Shown: piece by piece, positions 57,995 to 64,000 of the stretch
Position numbering within the stretch: position 1 is the stretch's first letter
Layout of the letters: each line of letters starts with the position of its first letter
Assembly (NCBI RefSeq): GCF_900635955.1
Contig: NZ_LR134201.1
Location: 1,550,001 to 1,614,000 of the forward strand
DNA length: 64,000 nucleotides
Reading direction: 5' to 3'
DNA from: Cedecea lapagei
GTDB lineage: Bacteria; Pseudomonadota; Gammaproteobacteria; Enterobacterales; Enterobacteriaceae
Made by a program: the position numbers and the translations under genes
The notes under the pieces: model-generated
Databases searched by the model: none
What the model saw: only the letters and a program-made list of their open reading frames with translations
Told to the model about the DNA's origin: nothing

Positions 57995-59451
57995 GGACGC
58001 GGCTCCTCTGCCAGGTAGCGAACGGCTTCACCTTCGCTATTTTCATAGTGCCGGCCCCAGCCGACCACGATAGCAAAAGACATTACCGCAAAAAGCGCGA
58101 GCGGGTAGAACGAAGTTAATGATAAATAAATAGGGTTAACGTCGTGAATAAACGGATAGTCCTTTTGCAGCGAGCTGATAATGGCGCTGACAATAAAGAT
58201 GAACGCGCTGAGGAAGGGCAGGATTGCCGCCAGGGTCATGGCAAAACAGTCCAGCAAAACCGCACGCCGGTAGGGGTGTAATTTTCTGCGTGCGCCAATT
58301 TCGCTGGCCACCGGGCCAAAGGCCAGAATAGAGGCGCTGGTGACGCCGCCGACTAAAGCCGTGGTAACGATCGAGCCGATGGCGATACACCATTCAGCGC
58401 CGCGGGTCGACTGGGCCAGTTTGCTCCCGCAAATAGCCGATGAAATGCGCTCCATAGTATTGCTGGCGCGAAGAATGCCGATAATCCCGAACAGGGAGAG
58501 AACAAAAAGGATCGTGCTCACCATGCCGCTGAATCCCTTATACAGGAATCCGTTGGCGTTGCCGTTTTCAAGCGTGAAGATATCCGCGATATGGAAAATC
58601 CCACAAAGCAGGCCAATCACGATGCCGGACAGGATCCCTGCCGGGATGGCCTTAAAAATGTTGCGCGTTTTCATCGCAACCCCTAACAACACCGCCATCG
58701 GCAGCAGCATCCACAGGCTATGCCAGGAGGCTGCCGCGTGGCTGTCAATGTGCAGAGAAGGGACCGGGCCCCGGTGGGCGCCAAAGAGATAGAAGAATAC
58801 GCAGGCTATCAGCGCGCTGACGATAGCAAAGCGGAAGCGGGCCGCTACCACGCCGGCAATTTCGGCGCTACCGCGGCGGTTGGTATAGCTCTGTGTGGAT
58901 GCCGATGCCACTGTAGTATCAGAGATTGGCGCAATGTTGTCGCCGAAGATAGCGCCGCAAAGAATGGCGCTTGCCAGCACAATCGGATCGGCTCCCAGTA
59001 AGATACCGGAAGGATAAAAGACCGGAAAAGCAGTAAACAGCGTGCCAATCGAGGTGCCGGTGGCGGTGGAAACAATGCAGACGGCGACAAAGGTAAAGAG
59101 CGTAAATGCGCCGTCATGCAGGCCCAGCTGGCTGGCCAGCATAGCGAAACTGGCTGCCACGCCGGACTGGGCAATCATCCTGGCATACATACCAATGATG
59201 AGCAGAATGGTGGCGATGGTTACAGCCATTTCACTGCCTATCCCCTGAGAAATAACCGCTCGCCAGTAATCACCGACGTTGCGGGAGAATAAAGCGCCGA
59301 TCATGATGGCAATAAAGGCGCACATGGCCAGCGCCGTTAAATCAAAAACATGATAAACCGAAAAAAACAGTGAGCAGGAAATGATGAATAGCGTTAACGG
59401 TAATAATGCTATGTTTTTCCCGCCATGAAAGGTGAGCTGATTTTCAGTCAT
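57991..59451 (-). CDS. NhaC-family Na+/H+ antiporter-type transporter
   Basis: 486 residues with about twelve helices of the NhaC group: GALFSRNVGDYWRAVISQGIGSEMAVTIATILLIIGMYARMIAQSGVAASF, then STATGTSIGTLFTAFPVFYPSGILLGADPIVLASAILCGAIFGDNIAPISDTTVASAST with conserved Asp residues. Some NhaC relatives exchange organic substrates (malate/lactate, amino acids) with ions. Next to an aminotransferase, substrate uptake or exchange is as likely as pH balance. It overlaps the aminotransferase by 8 bases. Confidence 0.88.
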   Translation of the reverse strand: MTENQLTFHGGKNIALLPLTLFIISCSLFFSVYHVFDLTALAMCAFIAIMIGALFSRNVGDYWRAVISQGIGSEMAVTIATILLIIGMYARMIAQSGVAASFAMLASQLGLHDGAFTLFTFVAVCIVSTATGTSIGTLFTAFPVFYPSGILLGADPIVLASAILCGAIFGDNIAPISDTTVASASTQSYTNRRGSAEIAGVVAARFRFAIVSALIACVFFYLFGAHRGPVPSLHIDSHAAASWHSLWMLLPMAVLLGVAMKTRNIFKAIPAGILSGIVIGLLCGIFHIADIFTLENGNANGFLYKGFSGMVSTILFVLSLFGIIGILRASNTMERISSAICGSKLAQSTRGAEWCIAIGSIVTTALVGGVTSASILAFGPVASEIGARRKLHPYRRAVLLDCFAMTLAAILPFLSAFIFIVSAIISSLQKDYPFIHDVNPIYLSLTSFYPLALFAVMSFAIVVGWGRHYENSEGEAVRYLAEEPRP

Positions 59452-60676
59452 TGGTTATCCCCTGGTGCTGTGCTAATAAAGTGAGTGCTTCTTTTATTTT
59501 GTTAAGTACCGCATAGAGTTTTTCGTCGTCTTTATAACAACCGTGAACTAATCGAATAAAACCTTCGCCGCCATCGCCATAAGGTGTTCCGGCATTCACA
59601 ATCACCTTTGCGTTTTCTAACAGGTAATCACAAATAAAAGCTGAACTGCCCAGCTTAGAAATATTTATCCAGGAGAGAAAACCGCTCTCCGGCATCGCCA
59701 TGTAAACGCCGGGAATCGCATTAATAATCTCAAAAACTTTTTTTCGGCGAGCGTCGAAGATTCTGGTGTATTCATCCATGAAGTCCGGGCTGTTCAGCGC
59801 CGCCAGCATGCCTGCCTGAGACGAGGTGTTGGTGGCGCCAAGGACGTTGACGGTGCAGCCAAACAGAACGTCCATAATGCGGTCGTCGGCAACCAGGTAA
59901 CCGACGCGAAAACCGCTTAGCCCCATGCCTTTGGAGAACGAGAAAACGCTAACGGTGCGTTCCCACATGCCGGGTAGTGAGGCGACGGAACAAAAATCGA
60001 TGCCGTCGAAAATGGCATCTTCAAACGCCTGATCGACGACCAGCACCAAATCATGGCGGATAACAAAATCCGCAATTTGCTGCAGGCTTTCGCGGCGAAA
60101 TACCGTGCCGGTGGGGTTGTTAGGGTTAGTCAGCACCACCATTTTGGTTTTTGCGGTCAGCTTAGCGCTAAAGGCCTCGATATCTATCTGGTAATTATCT
60201 TCGGCTTTGAGCTCCACGGAGACGGGCTTGCCGCCCAGCAACTCCACGTTGAGGAAATTGCTGGGGTAGGAGGGGGCATGAATTAAGACCTCATCGCCCT
60301 TATTAATAAATGGCATCATCGCGAATAATAAACCGGAGTCAGAGCCCGGTGTTATCAGGATATTTCTCTGTGGATCCACGGAGAGATGGTTATAGCGTTT
60401 CAGCTTCTCGGCTATTTTCTCTTTCAGAGAGGGATTGCCGATAGGCATGGTGTAGTGACTTGCGCTGCCGTCAAGCAGCGACTGACTCACGGCGCTGGCA
60501 ATATGTTCGGGTAAAACACGGTCAGGGAAAAAGGGATCGGCCCAGCAAAGCATATCCACGCCATTATTCATTAAATCCAGAACGGCGGTGCCAACATCCG
60601 CTTTTTTTACGCTGGCAAATAAACCTCCCTGCAGTGCACTAAATTCCGGATTCATTTTTTCACGAATATCATGCAT
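59444..60676 (-). CDS. PLP-dependent class I/II aminotransferase
   Basis: 410 residues of the fold type I aminotransferases: HYTMPIGNPSLKEKIAEKL, ILITPGSDSGLLFAMMPFINKGDEVLIHAPSYPSNF, VVLTNPNNPTGTVF, LVLVVDQAFEDAIF, and VFSFSKGMGLSGFRVGYL with the Schiff-base Lys and Arg. The end GGEGFIRLVHGC has the carboxylate-binding Arg. The substrate cannot be read from sequence. First gene of a four-gene minus-strand unit, with a cluster of TGATAA repeats 60-85 bases upstream. Confidence 0.88.
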   Translation of the reverse strand: MHDIREKMNPEFSALQGGLFASVKKADVGTAVLDLMNNGVDMLCWADPFFPDRVLPEHIASAVSQSLLDGSASHYTMPIGNPSLKEKIAEKLKRYNHLSVDPQRNILITPGSDSGLLFAMMPFINKGDEVLIHAPSYPSNFLNVELLGGKPVSVELKAEDNYQIDIEAFSAKLTAKTKMVVLTNPNNPTGTVFRRESLQQIADFVIRHDLVLVVDQAFEDAIFDGIDFCSVASLPGMWERTVSVFSFSKGMGLSGFRVGYLVADDRIMDVLFGCTVNVLGATNTSSQAGMLAALNSPDFMDEYTRIFDARRKKVFEIINAIPGVYMAMPESGFLSWINISKLGSSAFICDYLLENAKVIVNAGTPYGDGGEGFIRLVHGCYKDDEKLYAVLNKIKEALTLLAQHQGITND

Positions 60677-60735
60677 GGTGCCTTGCCTCTTAATTCATAT
60701 TATTATTGCCTCAGTTGATTTTGACTAGAACACGG

Positions 60736-60762
60736 TGATAAAAAATTATCAACGTGATAATT
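60736..60762. promoter_or_regulatory. Tandem TGATAA/TTATCA inverted repeats upstream of the aminotransferase operon
   Basis: TGATAA-AAAA-TTATCA-ACG-TGATAA forms two overlapping palindromes; the second is AATTATCA-ACG-TGATAATT (60744-60762), a perfect 8-3-8 repeat. It lies 60-86 bases before the aminotransferase start and is a likely operator, perhaps for the YheO/DauR-like protein. Confidence 0.5.
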
Positions 60763-61047
60763 GTTTATTATAAGAAAAAAGAATGCCGCTATTTTGGGCT
60801 CGATATTATTAGCTTTCATTAATTAATGGGCTCCGGCTCGGTCCATTTGCTGGCAGCTGGCGGTGCTGCTGGGGTCGGTGGATTGGGGGGGCATGGCAGG
60901 GCAGAGAAAAGTCCTGGGCGTGCCATCGTTAACGCTTATCCACCGCGCTGCACCGGGGAACAGAAGGGGAAGAGGGCGCAAGTTTTTGCCCTGGGCTACA
61001 GGCAAGTGCGTTAAAATGATCTATACTTCCCCCTCGGTATATTACGG
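60763..61047. other. Intergenic region between the aminotransferase operon and luxR
   Basis: Apart from the candidate lux box, this stretch is a mix of a short AT-rich part and a GC-rich part. Overlapping short frames (60823-61063) have no ribosome site and are not gene-like. Both divergent promoters should be here. Confidence 0.4.
60986..61005 (+). promoter_or_regulatory. Candidate lux-type box upstream of luxR
   Basis: TTGCCCTGGGCTACAGGCAA: the outer arms TTGCC/GGCAA form a perfect 5-10-5 repeat of the 20-base length typical of lux boxes. It covers the -35 position of a TATACT -10 element at 61022-61027, which would suit repression by an EsaR-like regulator. Confidence 0.4.
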
Positions 61048-61752
61048 ATGGCCATACACGTGAAGGATTCGTATTACAATGACAGCGTAGTAAACTCGTT
61101 AATCCAAAGCGAGCTTGAGGAATTTGTGCTGGATTACAAGCATACGACCTACGCGTATGCGGTAATGAATAAGAAAGACCCATCGCAGATGCGTATTATT
61201 AATAACAATCCGCAATGGTTTAACATCTACCTCGAGAACAAATATCAGTTTATCGACCCGGTCATTGTGCGGTCGTTAAGCTGCGTGGAGGATTTTTCCT
61301 GGGATAGCGGCATGATGGTCTCTTCCGGCTATACGCTAAAACGCATATTCGACGAAGGATCGCAGCATAATATCTTCCAGGGACATACTTTCCCGCTGCA
61401 TGATTACGTTAATAATCTTGCGGTATTATCGCTTATCAGCCACCATCCCGGCGGCGTCAACCTGACGACCAATCGTGCGTCGGTGCTCGCCTTCTTTATT
61501 CAGCTCCACCAAAAAATGCTGAATTTGTACAGCGATATTCGGCTGAAGAAAAACGTCTTTCTGTCGCCGCGGGAGCAGCAAATTTTGCAGTGGGTCTACG
61601 CCGGTAAAACCTATGCGGAGATAGCGACGATCCTTTCAATCACCGAGCGAACGGTAAAATTTCACATGGGTAATGCGATGAAAAAGCTGGGCGTTAACAA
61701 TGCTCGCCACGCGGTAAAACTAAGCATTGAGCTAAGGCTGCTGGACGTCTGA
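61048..61752 (+). CDS. luxR: LuxR-family quorum-sensing regulator (EsaR/ExpR type)
   Basis: 234 residues. The N-terminal autoinducer-binding domain has Trp57, Tyr61, Asp70-Pro71, Trp85 and Gly113, the residues that line the acyl-homoserine-lactone pocket. The C-terminal LuxR HTH is LSPREQQILQWVYAGKTYAEIATILSITERTVKFHMGNAMKKLGVNNARHAV (172-223). It ends 9 bases from the converging luxI gene; this tail-to-tail order is typical of EsaIR, ExpIR and YenIR pairs of enterobacteria, whose regulators bind DNA without ligand. Gene name is generic. Confidence 0.92.
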   Translation: MAIHVKDSYYNDSVVNSLIQSELEEFVLDYKHTTYAYAVMNKKDPSQMRIINNNPQWFNIYLENKYQFIDPVIVRSLSCVEDFSWDSGMMVSSGYTLKRIFDEGSQHNIFQGHTFPLHDYVNNLAVLSLISHHPGGVNLTTNRASVLAFFIQLHQKMLNLYSDIRLKKNVFLSPREQQILQWVYAGKTYAEIATILSITERTVKFHMGNAMKKLGVNNARHAVKLSIELRLLDV

Positions 61753-61761
61753 GCCTCAGGG

Positions 61762-62397
61762 TTACAGGCTTTCGAGCTGGTGGAGCGTGTCGCGCAGCCA
61801 TACGCTGTTTTTATCTTTATTAATAATATCTTCGATAATCTGTTGATTGGCAGGCATATAAATATAATAAACCGCCTCGCCTTTTTCTGAGAGCCCTTTC
61901 TCAAGCACCTCTACCTTCCAGTCCGCCCGGCGAAAGATGGCGTACATTCCCCGGCTGGTGACCGCGTGCATTCCTGGATAGCCCCGGTTGATACAATACA
62001 TAATCATCGCCAGAAATAGCGCTTTGCTGGCGGGCAGGGTACGTAAATTACCTTCATCGCGGCGATTTTTATCAAGAAATAAGCGGGTAATCTCACAGCA
62101 TGGAATATTTTTTGGTAAACTAATATTATTAAAGTATTGATAAAAGATTTCATCCGTCATCGTCGGATATTTGGCATCAATAAAGCGTGCGCCGCAAAAT
62201 AATTGACCTTCCGACATCCCCATTAAATAAGTTGTATGCTCGTTATCGAATTGATCTCTTTCAAGATTATCTTCACATTCCACCTTCCATTCGAGCCGTT
62301 CATGAAATGTTTTTTTGCGTAAGCCATACAGTTCCCGTGCGAGGCCGGGATGTAAATCATTATGATTACTTATAAAAAATTCGATTGCAGAACACAT
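61762..62397 (-). CDS. luxI: Acyl-homoserine-lactone synthase (LuxI family)
   Basis: It makes an N-acyl-homoserine lactone from S-adenosylmethionine and acyl-ACP. The ATG at 62397 (MCSAIEFFIS, behind AGGGA) gives 211 residues, the family length. The conserved set is complete: Arg27, Phe31, Trp37, Asp48, Asp51, Arg71, Glu102 and Arg105. The frame is open upstream to 62499, but that part crosses the likely promoter. The acyl chain made cannot be told from sequence. Gene name is generic. Confidence 0.93.
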   Translation of the reverse strand: MCSAIEFFISNHNDLHPGLARELYGLRKKTFHERLEWKVECEDNLERDQFDNEHTTYLMGMSEGQLFCGARFIDAKYPTMTDEIFYQYFNNISLPKNIPCCEITRLFLDKNRRDEGNLRTLPASKALFLAMIMYCINRGYPGMHAVTSRGMYAIFRRADWKVEVLEKGLSEKGEAVYYIYMPANQQIIEDIINKDKNSVWLRDTLHQLESL

Positions 62398-62421
62398 AGC
62401 GTATCCCTGTATGTGGAAGTC

Positions 62422-62441
62422 CCCTGTACTTAAAGACAGCT
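62422..62441 (-). promoter_or_regulatory. Candidate lux box upstream of luxI
   Basis: The sequence CCCTGTACTTAAAGACAGCT contains CTG-N10-CAG, the core of lux-type boxes. Its centre is 34 bases before the luxI ATG, close to where transcription would start. That position favours repression over activation. Confidence 0.45.
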
Positions 62442-62589
62442 TTTTTTTGCCTAACGCCTTCTCTAAACTTAAAAAAATCCTGACCAACCGCGCCAACACG
62501 CAGCGGGTCAGGCGGTCAAAGACCTGAGCAACACCAAGGGAAATGTTTACAGATTATTATCTAGTACACCGATTTCCCGATGCACAAGA

Positions 62590-62670
62590 TTGTAAGCACT
62601 TGTAATTTTACATTACATAAAATAAAAATAAAGAAACTTTAGCCCCTGCACATGCAGGGGCTTTTCTTTT
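62590..62670 (+). ncRNA. Possible short RNA ending in a strong terminator
   Basis: AGCCCCTGC pairs with GCAGGGGCT (62641-62662) and runs into TTTCTTTT on the plus strand. No plus-strand gene lies upstream (luxI points the other way). A weak promoter (TTGTAA at 62590, TACATA at 62614) would give a transcript of about 50 bases. Only the terminator part is firm. Confidence 0.3.
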
Positions 62671-62910
62671 ATATCTCTCACGATCGTTACCGTTCGCTGC
62701 CGTTTCAGGCAATATGACCCGATGATGCCTGTAAATTTACTGACATACCGATTGAGGAAGGGTGCCGCTTTTATAAATCTGGGGCCTGCCGACTGCGTAA
62801 AAACCATACCGGACACTTGAAGAGTAGCTGACTAATAAAAAATGGGAACGGCATGGGCGCAGGAAAAGTGAATTTTTGTGAAGGGATAAAGTTCGTTGGA
62901 AAATTAAAAG
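62671..62910. other. Intergenic region before tRNA-Asn copy 3
   Basis: A 67-codon minus-strand frame (62613-62816) spans the terminator and has no ribosome site, so I reject it. I see nothing else in this stretch. Confidence 0.4.
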
Positions 62911-62945
62911 CAAAAAGCCCGCTTAAGTTTCCTTAAGCGGGCTTC
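62911..62945 (-). terminator. Terminator of tRNA-Asn copy 3
   Basis: Minus-strand AGCCCGCTTAAGG/CCTTAAGCGGGCT hairpin followed by TTTTTGC. Confidence 0.88.
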
Positions 62946-62952
62946 TCAAATT

Positions 62953-63028
62953 TGGCTCCTCTGACTGGACTCGAACCAGTGACATACGGATTAACAGTCC
63001 GCCGTTCTACCGACTGAACTACAGAGGA
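62953..63028 (-). tRNA. asnV: tRNA-Asn (GTT), copy 3
   Basis: 76 bases, identical to the other two copies, anticodon GTT, CCA encoded. The symbol is a generic choice. Confidence 0.96.
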
Positions 63029-63046
63029 ATCGTGTGAACGGGGCGA

Positions 63047-63075
63047 ATATTAGCGAGGCCGCTCTGGCTTGTCAA
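63047..63075 (-). promoter_or_regulatory. Promoter of tRNA-Asn copy 3
   Basis: TTGACA (63075-63070), 17 bases, TAATAT (63052-63047), then the CGCCCCG discriminator, as for copy 1. Confidence 0.85.
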
Positions 63076-63160
63076 AGCCTGCAGGGCACCTTTTGAATCG
63101 TTTGCCGATAAAACAAACAATACTCGCCAAAAACGCCCCTCAGACATAACTTTACAGCAC

Positions 63161-63177
63161 AAAGATTGCCAATCTTT
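63161..63177 (+). promoter_or_regulatory. Perfect palindrome upstream of scsA
   Basis: AAAGATTG-C-CAATCTTT is a perfect 8-1-8 inverted repeat whose centre is 51 bases before the scsA start. It is a candidate binding site for a copper- or redox-responsive regulator; the protein is not identified. Confidence 0.45.
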
Positions 63178-63219
63178 TACCAGCCGCTAAGATAAGCCGG
63201 GTTAAATGGTGAGGACCTG

Positions 63220-63585
63220 ATGGTTAAACAGCAGCGTATAGGGATTTGGTTTCTTTGTCTGGCATGTGTCGTGGTACTGGTTTGTACTGCGCAGCGCATG
63301 GCGGGCCTGCATGCCCTGCAAATGGAAACCGTCGCCAGCGCCGTTAGCGTTCAGTCCGACAGCCCACAGGCTGAAAGTGACTCCCCGGTCACGCCGTGTG
63401 AGCTGAGCGCCAAGTCGTTGCTCAGCGTGCCGCCGGTCTTGTTCGAAGGGGCGCTACTGGCGCTCTGCTTGCTGCTCACTTTGCTGGCCCCGGTGCGTTC
63501 CACGCGCATGCCGTTTTCTCCCCCCAGAGCCACTTCACCTCCCACCTTAAGGGTGCATCTCCGTTTCTGCGTTTTCCGTGAATGA
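63220..63585 (+). CDS. scsA: ScsA-like membrane protein (suppressor of copper sensitivity)
   Basis: 121 residues with two hydrophobic segments (IGIWFLCLACVVVLVCTAQRM and FEGALLALCLLLTLLAPV) and a Ser-rich loop with a single Cys between them. It precedes an ScsB-type gene, which is where ScsA lies in Salmonella scsABCD. It is an inner-membrane protein of unknown mechanism linked to copper tolerance and thiol redox balance. Two bases separate GGACCTG from the ATG. Confidence 0.75.
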   Translation: MVKQQRIGIWFLCLACVVVLVCTAQRMAGLHALQMETVASAVSVQSDSPQAESDSPVTPCELSAKSLLSVPPVLFEGALLALCLLLTLLAPVRSTRMPFSPPRATSPPTLRVHLRFCVFRE

Positions 63586-63633
63586 CAAACCGGCTGTTAC
63601 CGACAGTTAGTTAATCATTTATGGAGAAAAAAC

Positions 63634-64000
63634 ATGTTCATTCGCTTCAGGCAGGCGCTGCTATGCCTGTTACTGCTATGGCTGCCCGTATCCTGGGCGG
63701 CAGAGACCGGCTGGCTGCAATCGCCGGACAACGATCACGCCAGCGTCAGGCTGCGTGCAGATACCACGGCTAATAACGACACTCGTCTTTTACTGGATGT
63801 AAAGCTTGAGAAAGGCTGGAAAACCTACTGGCGTTCGCCAGGTGAGGGCGGCGTTGCGCCAACCATTGCCTGGCAAGGCGAGCTGCCTAAAGTCGAGTGG
63901 TTCTGGCCAACACCCGCACGCTTTGACGTCGCCGGGATAACCACCCAGGGCTATCACGATCGGGTCACTATCCCGATGGTCGTTCATGGCCGCGCACCTG
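63634..64000 (+). CDS. scsB: ScsB, DsbD-like protein-disulfide reductase (5' part only)
   Basis: The window ends inside this gene. The 122 visible residues have a signal peptide (LLCLLLLWLPVSWA) and the start of the periplasmic alpha domain: VKLEKGWKTYWRSPGEGGVAPTIAWQGELPKVEWFWPTPARFDVAGITTQGYHDRVTIPM, a well-kept block of ScsB/DsbD-like proteins. The full protein passes electrons across the inner membrane to periplasmic thioredoxin-like partners (ScsC, ScsD). GGAGAAAAAAC precedes the ATG, 48 bases after scsA. Confidence 0.9.
   Translation, partial: MFIRFRQALLCLLLLWLPVSWAAETGWLQSPDNDHASVRLRADTTANNDTRLLLDVKLEKGWKTYWRSPGEGGVAPTIAWQGELPKVEWFWPTPARFDVAGITTQGYHDRVTIPMVVHGRAP

Noticed and set aside
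62613..62816. 67-codon minus-strand frame upstream of tRNA-Asn copy 3
   Set aside because: It crosses a terminator and lacks a ribosome site.

Overview
The window looks like a chromosomal segment of a member of the Enterobacteriaceae. The his operon, gnd, wzz, yeeZ-yeeY-plaP, sbcB, dacD, sbmC, yeeA, yeeX, yeeO, ldtA, amn and three tRNA-Asn genes are all close to their Escherichia coli relatives and mostly follow the E. coli order for this part of the map. A LuxI/LuxR pair, scsAB, alkC and an EF-G paralogue argue against E. coli itself. A Cedecea-like genus is possible, but the window holds no phylogenetic marker that settles it.

Layout. 1-6.7 kb is the AT-rich 3' part of an O-antigen cluster: a glycosyltransferase remnant, rmlC, a Wzy-like polymerase, three glycosyltransferases and a membrane sulfatase-fold transferase split by a frameshift. 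It ends at gnd and wzz, with no ugd between them. 9.4-16.7 kb is the complete his operon (hisLGDCBHAFI) on the minus strand, with its leader peptide and attenuator. 16.9-27.4 kb is a conserved block: yeeZ, yeeY, plaP, sbcB, an inserted acyltransferase, dacD, sbmC with a LexA box, a VOC protein, yeeA and yeeX/tmaR. 27.4-38.1 kb is accessory: an ArsR regulator diverging from a second EF-G gene, a HigBA-like toxin-antitoxin pair, an MFS exporter unit with a LysR regulator, a purine-nucleoside salvage unit with a Crp/Fnr regulator, and an AlkC-type DNA glycosylase. 38.2-41.1 kb is an AT-rich islet next to the first tRNA-Asn gene, with an OLD-family nuclease and two small DNA-binding proteins that diverge from a perfect palindrome.

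41.1-48.5 kb, between tRNA-Asn copies 1 and 2, holds yeeO, a ybdG-like channel, ldtA, a DUF1471 protein, a highly structured intergenic stretch, a porin and a lone PD-(D/E)XK-like protein. 48.5-63.0 kb, between copies 2 and 3, holds an M24 peptidase with a shifted C-terminus, amn, a chemoreceptor with a flagellar-type promoter element, an oxidoreductase/nitroreductase unit, an aminotransferase-NhaC-SRPBCC-YheO/DauR-like operon and a convergent quorum-sensing luxR/luxI pair. After copy 3 come scsA and the start of scsB.

The signals most worth a second look are the ArsR/EF-G2 locus, the OLD nuclease islet, the structured 45.65-45.91 kb RNA-like region, the PD-(D/E)XK protein beside a tRNA gene, the four-gene aminotransferase operon, and three apparent one-base deletions that each break a reading frame. 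No CRISPR array, rRNA gene, complete insertion sequence or prophage was seen.
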